The notes under the pieces were generated by a model that was given only the letters and a program-made list of their open reading frames with translations, did not search any database and was not told the origin of the DNA. Below, piece after piece: positions 16,295 through 24,814 of a stretch of DNA of 64,000 bases. The DNA lies in contig JAFVDW010000094.1 in NCBI GenBank assembly GCA_017478245.1, positions 1 to 64,000 on the forward strand, written 5' to 3'. Source of the DNA: Lachnospiraceae bacterium. Its GTDB lineage: Bacteria; Bacillota; Clostridia; Lachnospirales; Lachnospiraceae. The position numbers and the translations under genes are program-made. Position 1 is the stretch's first letter, and each line of letters opens with the position of its first letter.

Positions 16295-16721
16295 TTTCCA
16301 ACATCCTCTTCCTGTCAAGATAGCCCTGTAATATGAGTGTAGCCGCAATTTTATCCACATATTCCTTACGATGCTCTCTGCGTACTCCCGCCTCCATCAT
16401 CGTACGATCCGCTGCGACTGTAGTAAGACGCTCATCCCACATAACTATGGGCAGACCTGTCCTGCGCTCCAGCTTGTCCTTAAATTCATTGGTAAGCTCC
16501 ACACGAATTCCTTCCGTACCATTCATATTCCTGGGCAGACCCAATACAATCTCGCTTACCTCGTGCTCCACAATCAGCTCTTCTATTCTTGCAAGGGTCT
16601 GTCTCAGCTTATTTTCATCTTTTCTGCGAATGATCTCCAAACCCTGCGCGGTCAAAAGCAGACTGTCACTCACTGCTACGCCCACTGTCTTAGAGCCAAA
16701 ATCCAATCCCATAATTCTCAT
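16287..16721 (-). CDS. ruvX: RuvX / YqgF Holliday-junction resolvase-like nuclease
   Basis: The RNase H-fold protein of about 144 residues contains [16 protein letters not shown] (first catalytic Asp), [15 protein letters not shown], and [16 protein letters not shown] (second acidic motif) with the late Asp in [15 protein letters not shown]. YqgF proteins act in 16S rRNA 5'-end processing in E. coli and resemble RuvC resolvases. Three ATG codons lie close together; 16721 has AGGGAG at the best spacing. It sits between ireB and the DUF1292 gene. Confidence 0.92.
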   Translation of the reverse strand: MRIMGLDFGSKTVGVAVSDSLLLTAQGLEIIRRKDENKLRQTLARIEELIVEHEVSEIVLGLPRNMNGTEGIRVELTNEFKDKLERRTGLPIVMWDERLTTVAADRTMMEAGVRREHRKEYVDKIAATLILQGYLDRKRMLENE

Positions 16722-16751
16722 GTGCATCTCCCTACATAACCCATTGCGCGC

Positions 16752-17012
16752 TTACCAGTTGTTCTTGCGAATATACTCTGTCAGCAGCTCCTCCACCAAT
16801 TCATCACGTTCTACCTTCATGATGAGGCTTCTGGCACTTTTATGGCTGGTGATATAAGTCGGATCCCCACTCATAATGTATCCTACAATCTGATTCACAG
16901 GATTGTATCCTTTTTCTGTAAGTGCTTCATACACGGTAGATAACACTACCTTAACACCGGTCTCGGGCTCTGTCTCTACTTTGAAATATTGTGTGTTCTC
17001 TAAATTCTGCAT
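16752..17012 (-). CDS. IreB family regulatory phosphoprotein (UPF0297)
   Basis: The protein has about 86 residues and clear UPF0297 conservation: TVYEALTEKGYNPVNQIVGY, MSGDPTYITSHKSARSLI, and the C-terminus ELVEELLTEYIRKNNW. In Enterococcus, IreB is a substrate of the PASTA kinase IreK and affects cell-envelope stress tolerance. It leads the ruvX-DUF1292 string, as yrzL does in Bacillus. The ATG at 17012 starts the conserved MQNLENTQYFKVE block; the upstream in-frame codon adds only seven nonconserved residues. Confidence 0.9.
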   Translation of the reverse strand: MQNLENTQYFKVETEPETGVKVVLSTVYEALTEKGYNPVNQIVGYIMSGDPTYITSHKSARSLIMKVERDELVEELLTEYIRKNNW

Positions 17013-17089
17013 ATAACCCCGTACCTTTCTCAAAATATAACATACTACTGCTTCTTATCATATTACCCCATTTACGCGGAAAATTCAAG

Positions 17090-17124
17090 AAAAAAAAGAC
17101 ACCGCCTTTCATCGGTGTCTTTTT
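17090..17124. terminator. Rho-independent terminator after the GH64 gene
   Basis: GACACCG/CGGTGTC stem flanked by A-run and T-run; on the minus strand it ends the glucanase transcript before ireB. Confidence 0.85.
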
Positions 17125-17153
17125 CGCCTTTTTATATCACCTATTTCCTAGGC

Positions 17154-19559
17154 TTACCACTTCAAATCCAAAATCAATGCAGTAGGCTTAGTGTAATGTA
17201 GCAATGTGCTGTAATCAAACACATCGTCATAGCAGAAGCCATATGCCAGATTGCTGATCGAATGGTCATGCCAGAACTTGGAATAGAAGTTAGCCGGTGC
17301 CGTCTGATAGAATGCAGAGGAATCTGCCCACTTATCAGGTGTCAATGCCACGCCTCTATTGATTGCTGCACAAAGCTGTGCCTCTACAACCTTCTCAATA
17401 TCGCTTCCTGCTGCCAGAGTGCCTTTTCCTTCAAAAGCATCCTGTGTAGTGGGTTTGTTTACCACAATGTTGGAAGCGCCACCATCCTGACTGAAAATCA
17501 GGCTGTTGCCGTTTGCACGTCCTCTGAAAGTACCTGCCTGGCAGCTAAATACCAAATCCTGTGTGGAGAACTTGCTCCAAATCTGATTAATGTAGTTATC
17601 AAAGTAATTAGAATACTGTGCGCCCTCGTTAAAGGTTGCTTTACAAGGTGCCATGATTCTGTAAGGCGCCTGAACCAGCGTCTTAAACTCACTGGGAACT
17701 TCATTCTGGAACGCTGCGAAGATTTCCTGTCTGGTTCCGATATCACCTACGGTCTTGTCATATACATCTGCATCGCCCGGTGTGGAGATGAAACCGCCCT
17801 GACCTACAAGTCTGCTGACTACAGGGAAGCTGAAGAAATCCACTCTGGTGGTGTTGCCCCAGTACTCGCCATTCATGATAGTAAACTCAACGAACTCGAA
17901 ATAAACATCTCTGTTGGGATCAGATGTGTTGTTCAAGTCCGGTCCTGCAAAGCCTACGTTACCGTATGCGTCCTCATTGATGGTTACATATACCGGAGAG
18001 CCGTAGCTGATGTACATTCTACCGGATACGATGTTGGGCATATATACATAATTCTTCTGTGCCAATGTGTAGTAAACATTTGCGCATTTGCGGTCTCCCT
18101 TGGAGATCGTGTTCAAGGACGCGCTCGCCGGAACAAGCTGTCCGTCTGCATTGACGTAGCAAAGTCTGCCGTTAGCGGGATCAAATCCCAGAATGCACCA
18201 ATAAATCTGATCATCGGAATAAGCGCCGCCGGTCTTGTTGTTGAACTGGAAGAACATCTGTCCATCTCTCTTTGCGATGTCTGTGCGCAGTACAGGCTTA
18301 TCAGCGTAATCGTTGCCTGCGCTGGAACCGGTGTTGGAGCCGGTATTGGAGCCGGTATTGGAGCCGGTATTGGAACCGGTATTACCGGTAGGTGTAGCTG
18401 CCTGTGTATTTGCCAACACAAATTTCCACTGCTGGTTTGCCTGCTTGTTGCCAAGCTGCCACTGAATGATATTGCCGCCCGGTGTAGTGGACCAACCGTC
18501 TCCGTCCAGTGCCTTGCCGCTGTGTCGTGCAACGATGCTTGCATACTCGCCATCCTCAAAATTGATAGCCCACTGCTGATTAGCACCGCCTACATACTCC
18601 CAGATATGTACATTCGCACCGTTGGCGCTAGATACCTCTGAAACATCGATTGCCTTGCCGTGCATCGCACTGGTAATCTTGTAGTATCCGTCACCCACAC
18701 CGGTCACCTTCCACTGCTGCCATGCACCACCATTCAGGGAATACTGAATCAGATTGGTTCCATTATCCTGTCCGGCATTTAAAATATCCAGAACCAGATT
18801 GCTGTGTCTGTTATAGATATAATAATTTGCTTCTTCTACAATGAAGGAAGTGATTTGGTCATTCCATGCGTTACCTACATAAGAGGTGTCAGCAGAATAA
18901 ACCTGATTCTTACCCTCATAATTGATGTCAGCAAATACTGTCAGTTTGTAGCCCAAAGGCACTTTGATAGAAGAAATGGAATCGTTGGGGATTCCTGCAT
19001 TAATCATTGCAGTCATGTTGTACTCGCCAACACCAAAGGTCACTGCTTTACCGCTGTAATTAGCGTCGGTGTACATCGTTATACCACTAGCCTGACTTGT
19101 GTTGCCAGCACCGGTACTACCGGAATTAGAATTGCCTGTGTTCGTGCTCTCACTTGCGGAGCCTACCACATAATTTACAGTGTCACTATCGTACTGGGGA
19201 CCGCCCTTCTCATAAGTAAAATTGAAGGTAATGGTGTCACCCTTCTTCAGATCAGAAATAGTCTGCTCCCAGTTGCTTCCGTTCTGTCCCATGGTGTAGT
19301 TCATCTGACCACCATTGTTTACAGAATAGTGAATGATTACATAACGTGCTGATTGTGACGGAGTGAAAATAATCTTACAGGTAGAAGAACTCTCCTCTGT
19401 TACCGTCGTCTTGAAATCCTGATTGTCAAGCAAAACCTTGCTTGCTGCTGCGCGCACTGTCCCAGCCTGTGCCAAACCAAGTGACAATACTGTCACAAGA
19501 GTCAAAGCAAGAGACAAGCAGGCGCGAACCCCCTTGTTGCATTTGCTAAAGAACCTCAT
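17154..19559 (-). CDS. Secreted multidomain GH64 endo-beta-1,3-glucanase
   Basis: The 801-residue exported protein has a signal peptide (1-38, cut near VRAAA), an N-terminal beta-sandwich like CBM56 (about 40-132), a beta/gamma-crystallin domain (158-242, ITMYTDANYSGKAVTFGVGE), a ricin-B/CBM13 lectin domain (244-382, repeated QQWKVTG/QQWAINF/QQWKFVL), an SNTG-repeat linker (383-416) and a GH64 catalytic domain (417-801). E558 in FVEFT and D574 in TRVDFF have the 16-residue spacing of the catalytic pair of laminaripentaose-producing glucanase, and AYGFCYDDV is a family motif. It should hydrolyse beta-1,3-glucan such as fungal or cereal glucan outside the cell. The gene appears monocistronic. 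Confidence 0.87.
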   Translation of the reverse strand: MRFFSKCNKGVRACLSLALTLVTVLSLGLAQAGTVRAAASKVLLDNQDFKTTVTEESSSTCKIIFTPSQSARYVIIHYSVNNGGQMNYTMGQNGSNWEQTISDLKKGDTITFNFTYEKGGPQYDSDTVNYVVGSASESTNTGNSNSGSTGAGNTSQASGITMYTDANYSGKAVTFGVGEYNMTAMINAGIPNDSISSIKVPLGYKLTVFADINYEGKNQVYSADTSYVGNAWNDQITSFIVEEANYYIYNRHSNLVLDILNAGQDNGTNLIQYSLNGGAWQQWKVTGVGDGYYKITSAMHGKAIDVSEVSSANGANVHIWEYVGGANQQWAINFEDGEYASIVARHSGKALDGDGWSTTPGGNIIQWQLGNKQANQQWKFVLANTQAATPTGNTGSNTGSNTGSNTGSNTGSSAGNDYADKPVLRTDIAKRDGQMFFQFNNKTGGAYSDDQIYWCILGFDPANGRLCYVNADGQLVPASASLNTISKGDRKCANVYYTLAQKNYVYMPNIVSGRMYISYGSPVYVTINEDAYGNVGFAGPDLNNTSDPNRDVYFEFVEFTIMNGEYWGNTTRVDFFSFPVVSRLVGQGGFISTPGDADVYDKTVGDIGTRQEIFAAFQNEVPSEFKTLVQAPYRIMAPCKATFNEGAQYSNYFDNYINQIWSKFSTQDLVFSCQAGTFRGRANGNSLIFSQDGGASNIVVNKPTTQDAFEGKGTLAAGSDIEKVVEAQLCAAINRGVALTPDKWADSSAFYQTAPANFYSKFWHDHSISNLAYGFCYDDVFDYSTLLHYTKPTALILDLKW

Positions 19560-19721
19560 AAAACCCTCCTTTTAATTTACATCCCTTATAAATGTTACCC
19601 CAACAAGAAGGATTGTACCACGTTCCAGGCATTTCAATCAATTAACAAGTATTCCAAAATTAAAATTTTCAATTTGGTAGTTTTTCACAGTTTGAAGACT
19701 CTAACCCATCACTCTGACCCA

Positions 19722-20489
19722 TCAGGAAATATGCTCCAACAACAAATCATAGCACTCATTTATCTTTTTACACATTTCCTCCGACCCATTGTGATTGTCC
19801 GGATGATAGGTCTTCAATAACAGGTTGCGTTTGCTCCGGATCTCCTCAATACCATAGGGTTCCTCCACGCTGAAAATGGATTTCGCCTCCTCCAGGGGAG
19901 TCAGCTCCTTTTTGCGTCTTCCGGTCTGTGCGGAACCATCCTGCCATCCGGCTCCTTGCTGCTGCGTACTTTGCCGGGAAGCTTTTTTTTGCTGTGTATT
20001 TTTTTGCTGTGCGTTCTTTCGCTGTGTATTTTTCTGCTGTGTATTTTGGGTATCAGATTTCTTTCCGGTCCGGGTGTTCTCCTGCTTTTTTGTCCTCTGC
20101 CTTTTTCCAAACGCCCGCTCAATATTGGATAGATAATAATCATAGCGTTTGGCAAAAGGGTGTGTGTAAAACTGCAATGCCTTGCGCACACTGTCGGCGC
20201 TGAACACAATATAGTCAAATACCTCTATCAGAATAAACGCCACAAAAATTGCAATAATCGCACGCAGCCAGATACGGTATATCCACGCCCTAAGCAGGTT
20301 GAAAATGGCAATTCCTATCAGCAGACCGCACACATTCTCAACCTTCTCAAGGTCTTCTCTGGTCTTTAATTTGCCGGAAAAATAATGTAGACATTTCCCC
20401 GGCGCAGTCAAAAGCATGCCCAACAGATAAAATGGCACCCTGAAAAAGCTGACTCTCTGTTTTTTTTCTTTCTGATCCTTTGTCTGCAT
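19722..20489 (-). CDS. Membrane protein with C-terminal J domain
   Basis: The 255-residue protein begins with two hydrophobic segments (about 10-30 and 53-95), followed by a low-complexity Gln/Lys/Asn linker (NTQQKNTQRKNAQQKN and on). The last 60 residues form a J domain (IEEIRSKRNLLLKTYHPDNH, with the HPD tripeptide needed to stimulate DnaK). It probably recruits Hsp70 to the membrane. It is not DnaJ itself, since glycine-rich and zinc-finger regions are missing. It follows mtaB by 14 bases, so they form an operon. GAGG precedes the ATG. Confidence 0.8.
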   Translation of the reverse strand: MQTKDQKEKKQRVSFFRVPFYLLGMLLTAPGKCLHYFSGKLKTREDLEKVENVCGLLIGIAIFNLLRAWIYRIWLRAIIAIFVAFILIEVFDYIVFSADSVRKALQFYTHPFAKRYDYYLSNIERAFGKRQRTKKQENTRTGKKSDTQNTQQKNTQRKNAQQKNTQQKKASRQSTQQQGAGWQDGSAQTGRRKKELTPLEEAKSIFSVEEPYGIEEIRSKRNLLLKTYHPDNHNGSEEMCKKINECYDLLLEHIS

Positions 20490-20502
20490 ATTACCTCACT
20501 TA

Positions 20503-21867
20503 TCATTCACCCATCAGAATATCATCGGTCAGGAATTCTTTCACCAGAACCGTCTCGATTCTGCCCTCCCGATTGTCCTCATCTTTATATGGCAGCGCAA
20601 TCTTTACATAATCCGCTGTGTGACCCAGCCAGTAAGTCATACCGTTTATCTGCTTTTTCTCTTCCATCAGCACAAGCGTCCGTCGATTCAAGCACTGCTT
20701 TCTGAATTCCTTTGACATCTCTTTTTCCAAAACCAACAGTTCATTGCTACGTTTTGTCTTAATCTGATCCGGCACCTGCTCCGGCATCACCGCCGCACGC
20801 GTCCCGGCGCGCTTGGAGTATTTGAAGATGTGCATTTCAAAAAATGCAATCTGCATAAGGAAAGCTTTCGACCTTGCAAATTCCTCATCCGTCTCCCCGG
20901 GAAATCCCACAATCACATCGGTAGTAATCGCCGGATATGTGCCATTCGCTTTATAAAATGCCTCGCGCAGCGCCTTCACGCTGTCCGCGAACTCCGCGGT
21001 AGTGTAATGACGGTTCATTCTCTTTAAAGTCTCATCACAGCCGCTCTGCAACGATAGATGAAAATGGGGGCACACCTTAGTAAGTGCCGCCAGTCTGGCG
21101 GCTGTTTCCCCGGTTACAATGCGAGGCTCCAATGAGCCCAGTCGAATACGCTCCAGTCCGGGAATTTCATGAATCCTCTCCACCAGGTCAATTAAACGGC
21201 TGACGCCGGAATAATTTTGCCTGTCAAAATCAATTCCGTAAGAGCTGATGTGGATTCCGGTCAGCACCACCTCTTTATAGCCTGCATCCACCATGCCGGT
21301 AATCTCCCGGAGAATATCGTCCTCTTTTCGGCTGCGCACGCGCCCCCTCGCCAAAGGAATCGCACAATAGGTACAAAACTGATTACAGCCGTCCTGAATC
21401 TTAATGTAAGCACGGGTGTGCTCTGCCGTCCGGCGCAGCGTCATTTCCTCATATTCATCTGTGTGATTGATGTCAATGATGGTGGTATCGCCAAGGGTCT
21501 TGTCCACAGGCGCCTCACCGCGCTCTGCCAGATATTCCTCCAGAATCGTCACCAAATCCTTCTTGCGATTGTTGCCAATCGCCAGATCAATACAGTCATC
21601 CTGCTCCACCGCTTCCCTGCCAGTCTGCACATAGCATCCCACTGCCACAACGATTGCCTGAGGATTTTTCTGTTTTGCCCGATGGAGCATCTGTCTGCTC
21701 TTTCTATCCGCAATGTTCGTAACGGTGCAGGTATTCACAATATAGATATCGGCTACTTCATCAAATGGTACAATATTATAGCCTTTTTCTTGTAAAAATT
21801 GTTGCATTACTTCTATTTCGTAAGAATTTACCTTGCATCCAAGGTTGTGCAATGCTACATTTTTCAT
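20503..21867 (-). CDS. mtaB: tRNA t6A37 methylthiotransferase MtaB
   Basis: The protein converts t6A to ms2t6A at position 37 of ANN-decoding tRNAs. It has an N-terminal MTTase domain (NLGCKVNSYEIEVMQQFLQE and VNTCTVTNIADRKSRQ), a radical-SAM cysteine triad in FCTYCAIPLARGRVRSR, and a C-terminal TRAM-like region. About 454 residues is normal for the family. The ATG at 21867 is preferred because GAGG lies six bases upstream; a GTG twelve bases earlier is possible. It is divergent from the HPr-like gene and leads the J-domain gene. Confidence 0.93.
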   Translation of the reverse strand: MKNVALHNLGCKVNSYEIEVMQQFLQEKGYNIVPFDEVADIYIVNTCTVTNIADRKSRQMLHRAKQKNPQAIVVAVGCYVQTGREAVEQDDCIDLAIGNNRKKDLVTILEEYLAERGEAPVDKTLGDTTIIDINHTDEYEEMTLRRTAEHTRAYIKIQDGCNQFCTYCAIPLARGRVRSRKEDDILREITGMVDAGYKEVVLTGIHISSYGIDFDRQNYSGVSRLIDLVERIHEIPGLERIRLGSLEPRIVTGETAARLAALTKVCPHFHLSLQSGCDETLKRMNRHYTTAEFADSVKALREAFYKANGTYPAITTDVIVGFPGETDEEFARSKAFLMQIAFFEMHIFKYSKRAGTRAAVMPEQVPDQIKTKRSNELLVLEKEMSKEFRKQCLNRRTLVLMEEKKQINGMTYWLGHTADYVKIALPYKDEDNREGRIETVLVKEFLTDDILMGE

Positions 21868-21900
21868 AGTATTCCTCACTTTTTTTGTACTGTTTTATCC

Positions 21901-21929
21901 TTGACTTTTGTCCGTTTTGCCATTAATAT
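21901..21929 (+). promoter_or_regulatory. Promoter of the HPr-like gene
   Basis: TTGACT, a 17-base spacer and TAATAT form a near-consensus sigma-A promoter. It lies 41 bases before the ATG, which has a perfect AAGGAGG site. Confidence 0.75.
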
Positions 21930-21969
21930 GTATGCAGAAGGTATGACACAAATTAAGGAGGTAATTTTC

Positions 21970-22200
21970 ATGAAGACAGTACAGATTTCTTTAAATTCTA
22001 TTGACAAAGTAAAATCCTTTGTTAATGATATCACCAAGTTCGATTATGATTTCGATCTGGTATCCGGAAGATACGTTATCGACGCTAAGTCCATCATGGG
22101 TATCTTCAGTTTGGATCTGTCCAAGCCCATCGACTTGAACATCCACACCGAGGATGGCGTAGATGAGGTACTGGAAGTTTTGAAGCCCTACATCGTATAG
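21970..22200 (+). CDS. HPr-fold protein lacking the phosphorylatable histidine
   Basis: This 76-residue protein has the HPr C-terminal hallmark (DAKSIMGIFSLDL, the surroundings of regulatory Ser46). The N-terminal GLHARPA loop with His15 is replaced by SIDKVKSFVNDITKF. It therefore cannot carry a phosphate from EI to sugar permeases, but the serine could still be an HprK target. It has its own strong promoter and terminator and is divergent from mtaB. I infer a regulatory rather than transport role; proteins of this type are frequent in Clostridia but poorly described. Confidence 0.8.
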   Translation: MKTVQISLNSIDKVKSFVNDITKFDYDFDLVSGRYVIDAKSIMGIFSLDLSKPIDLNIHTEDGVDEVLEVLKPYIV

Positions 22201-22234
22201 GTTCCAATATGGTTCTTACGCTAAAGCGTACCTA

Positions 22235-22274
22235 TAAAGTGTCTCAAGGAGTTTTCCTTTGAGACACTTTTTTG
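22235..22274. terminator. Terminator between HPr-like gene and thiI
   Basis: The 12-bp stem AAAGTGTCTCAA/TTTGAGACACTTT with a T-run on the plus strand ends the HPr-like transcript and also serves thiI on the minus strand. Confidence 0.85.
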
Positions 22275-22320
22275 TTATCCGGACAATCAATGTACAAATA
22301 TCGCGACAATCGTTCATCCT

Positions 22321-23499
22321 TTAATCTACAATGATTAATTCCTCTGTCTCCAATGCCGTCTTCACCAGCTCATCAATCTTTTCATCCAGATTCTTCTCAT
22401 GACGTCGAATCACATTCAGATTAGGCTTTGTCACCGGATGTTTTGCAACAAAAATGGTGCAGCAATCCTCAAAGGGCAAGATGGAAGTCTCATAAGTACC
22501 GATTTTCTCGGAAACCTCCACAATCTCCTGCTTATCAAATCCAATGAGGGGTCGATATACCGGCAGCTCGCAGACTTCGTTGGTGGCAATCAGCGAATTC
22601 ATGGTCTGAGAAGCCACCTGTCCGATACTCTCACCGGTAATCAGCCCAAGGCATTCTGTCTCTTTTGCAATGTGCTCTGCAATACGCATCATATAACGAC
22701 GCATAATAATCGTCAATTCCTCATGAGGACATTGTTCGTAAATATAGAGCTGAATATCCGTGAAATTAATTACATGCAGATAAATGGGGCCTGTGTAGCG
22801 GGACACGATTCTCGCCAGATCAACCACCTTCTGCTTGGCACGCTCACTGGTATATGGCGGCGCATGAAAATATACCGCATCAATCTTCACACCGCGCTTT
22901 GCTATCATGTAACCGGCCACCGGGGAATCGATACCGCCGGAGAGCAACAGCATAGCCTTGCCGCCTGTTCCGACGGGCATTCCCCCTGGGCCCGGAATAA
23001 TTTCGGAATAGATATAGATTTTCTCGCGCACTTCAATATTTAACAGAATATCCGGATCGTGAACATCCACCTTCATCTCAGGATACGCCTTTAAAATCGC
23101 CTCTCCCATGTCCATGTTGATCGTCATAGAATCCTTCGGATAATTCTTGCGCGCACGTCTTGCCTGAACCTTAAACGTTTTATTGCGGTCGGGATAAACA
23201 TCTGCAATATACTGCACAACGGTATCACACAGCTTCTCAAAGCCCTCATCCTCCACATAAACCACAGGGCAAATACCGGAGATACCAAACACTTTCTTTA
23301 AGTGCTCCACAACCTCTTCAAAATCAAATTCTGTCTTTGCATCCACATAGATGCGTCCCTGCGTCTTGGAAATCAGAAACTCTCCCTCACACTTCTTTAG
23401 CGCATACTTCATCTGATGAATCAATGCGTCCTCAAATAAATAACGATTCTTTCCCTTAATGCCGATTTCGGCGTACTTAATCAAAAATGCTTTAAACAT
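22321..23499 (-). CDS. thiI: tRNA 4-thiouridine synthase ThiI
   Basis: The 392-residue protein has a ferredoxin-like/THUMP region (residues about 1-165) and a PP-loop ATP pyrophosphatase domain (LLLSGGIDSPVAGYMIAKRG) that adenylates U8 of tRNA before sulfur transfer. It also has ITGESIGQVASQTMNSL. The C-terminal rhodanese domain of E. coli ThiI is absent, as is usual in Firmicutes, so sulfur would come directly from the desulfurase encoded 45 bases upstream. GGAGAG precedes the ATG. Confidence 0.94.
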   Translation of the reverse strand: MFKAFLIKYAEIGIKGKNRYLFEDALIHQMKYALKKCEGEFLISKTQGRIYVDAKTEFDFEEVVEHLKKVFGISGICPVVYVEDEGFEKLCDTVVQYIADVYPDRNKTFKVQARRARKNYPKDSMTINMDMGEAILKAYPEMKVDVHDPDILLNIEVREKIYIYSEIIPGPGGMPVGTGGKAMLLLSGGIDSPVAGYMIAKRGVKIDAVYFHAPPYTSERAKQKVVDLARIVSRYTGPIYLHVINFTDIQLYIYEQCPHEELTIIMRRYMMRIAEHIAKETECLGLITGESIGQVASQTMNSLIATNEVCELPVYRPLIGFDKQEIVEVSEKIGTYETSILPFEDCCTIFVAKHPVTKPNLNVIRRHEKNLDEKIDELVKTALETEELIIVD

Positions 23500-23543
23500 A
23501 TTCTCTCCTCATTTTGTCGCCAGTCAACTTATCTGTCAGGTCG

Positions 23544-24713
23544 CTAGCGTCTGCTGTATTTTCTCAACATCGGAATTTTATCATACATTACTTCCAGTGC
23601 ATAGTCAATCTCTTCCACTGTGGTAAAGATGGAGAAACTAAAACGGATGGTGGATTCCAATAGGGCTCTCTCCACTCCGATGGCACGCAACGTTGCAGAG
23701 GGCTGTGGTTTTCTCGCCGAGCAGGCACTGCCCGCCGAAACATAAATCCCATGCTCTTCCAACGCGTGTAAAAGCACTTCACTGCGCACTCCTCTAAAAG
23801 AAACACTGACCACATGCGGCGCCGTTCCTTCTCCATAAGGAGCCCCCGGCAGCAAGCCGTTTACCCGTACGTCGGGAATCTGTTCAACTCCCTCAATAAA
23901 ATGACTTTTACACTCATAAAGATGTCTCACATCCTCATCCAGATGATTGTATAGCAGTTCCGCCGCCTTCGCCAGTCCCACAATACCCGGAACATTCTCT
24001 GTGCCGGAACGCAAATTCTGCTGTTGTCCGCCGCCAAATAAAATGGGCTGAATTTTCACCTTCTCTCCCACATAGAGAAAACCTACGCCCTTCGGTCCAT
24101 GAATCTTGTGCCCACTGACGGACATAAGATCAATATGCATACGCTTCGGATAAATTCTGGCTTTACCAAAGCCCTGCACCGCATCCACATGAAACAGCGT
24201 TCCCGGATTCATGCGTTTGATTAATGCCCCCGCCTCCTCGATGGGCTGCAGGGAGCCAATCTCATTGTTGGTGTGCATAATGGACACCAGAATCGTCCCC
24301 TGTGTCATAGCACGCTGCAGATCCTCCAAATGAATTTGTCCGTTATTGTCCACCGGCAAGTAGGTCACCCGATATCCCTGACTCTCCAGATAGCCACAGG
24401 TCTGCAAAATAGCGGGATGTTCTATGCTGGTAGTGATAATGTGGTTGCCCCTCCTGCGGTTAGCAAAAGCACATCCTATCAGTGCCAGATTATCGGATTC
24501 CGTGCCTCCCGAAGTGAACAAAATCTCACTCTCCCTGACCTTCAGGATACCCGCCAAAGTTTCTTTTGCATAGCGCAGATACTGCTCTGCCTGCAAGCCT
24601 TTCATATGCAAACTGGAAGGATTGCCGTAATCCTCGCACATAATTTTCGTCATCAAATCCGCCACTTCGGGAAATACTCTGGTGGTAGCAGAATTGTCAA
24701 AATACGCTTCCAT
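23544..24713 (-). CDS. Cysteine desulfurase (NifS/IscS-like), ThiI partner
   Basis: The 389-residue PLP enzyme releases sulfur from cysteine. Motifs are YFDNSATTRVFPEV, FTSGGTESDNLAL, IEHPAILQTC, the PLP lysine in MSVSGHKIHGPKG, and the catalytic cysteine in VSAGSACSARKPQPS. Adjacency to thiI matches the NifZ-ThiI pair of Bacillus, in which the desulfurase supplies sulfur specifically for s4U. GAGG precedes the ATG. The repeat R2 lies just upstream. Confidence 0.93.
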   Translation of the reverse strand: MEAYFDNSATTRVFPEVADLMTKIMCEDYGNPSSLHMKGLQAEQYLRYAKETLAGILKVRESEILFTSGGTESDNLALIGCAFANRRRGNHIITTSIEHPAILQTCGYLESQGYRVTYLPVDNNGQIHLEDLQRAMTQGTILVSIMHTNNEIGSLQPIEEAGALIKRMNPGTLFHVDAVQGFGKARIYPKRMHIDLMSVSGHKIHGPKGVGFLYVGEKVKIQPILFGGGQQQNLRSGTENVPGIVGLAKAAELLYNHLDEDVRHLYECKSHFIEGVEQIPDVRVNGLLPGAPYGEGTAPHVVSVSFRGVRSEVLLHALEEHGIYVSAGSACSARKPQPSATLRAIGVERALLESTIRFSFSIFTTVEEIDYALEVMYDKIPMLRKYSRR

Positions 24714-24741
24714 AAATTTACCTCACTTCCCCTATAATACT

Positions 24742-24770
24742 TAGGTGTTTGCGAAACTCAAAATTACCTA
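24742..24770. repeat. Short member of the palindromic repeat family, R2
   Basis: TAGGTGTTTGCGAAACTC followed by AAAATTACCTA: only the two outer ends of the family remain, with the interior deleted. It lies between rsmE and the desulfurase gene. Confidence 0.65.
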
Positions 24771-24814
24771 TTTATAATGAATATATGCAGTTTATAGGGT
24801 TTCTGTCCGTCTTT

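Noticed and set aside
17262..18641. Long plus-strand open frame (459 codons) opposite the glucanase gene
   Set aside because: It is antisense to the GH64 gene, whose domains are clearly conserved. The translation is cysteine-rich with no recognisable motif and there is no ribosome site.
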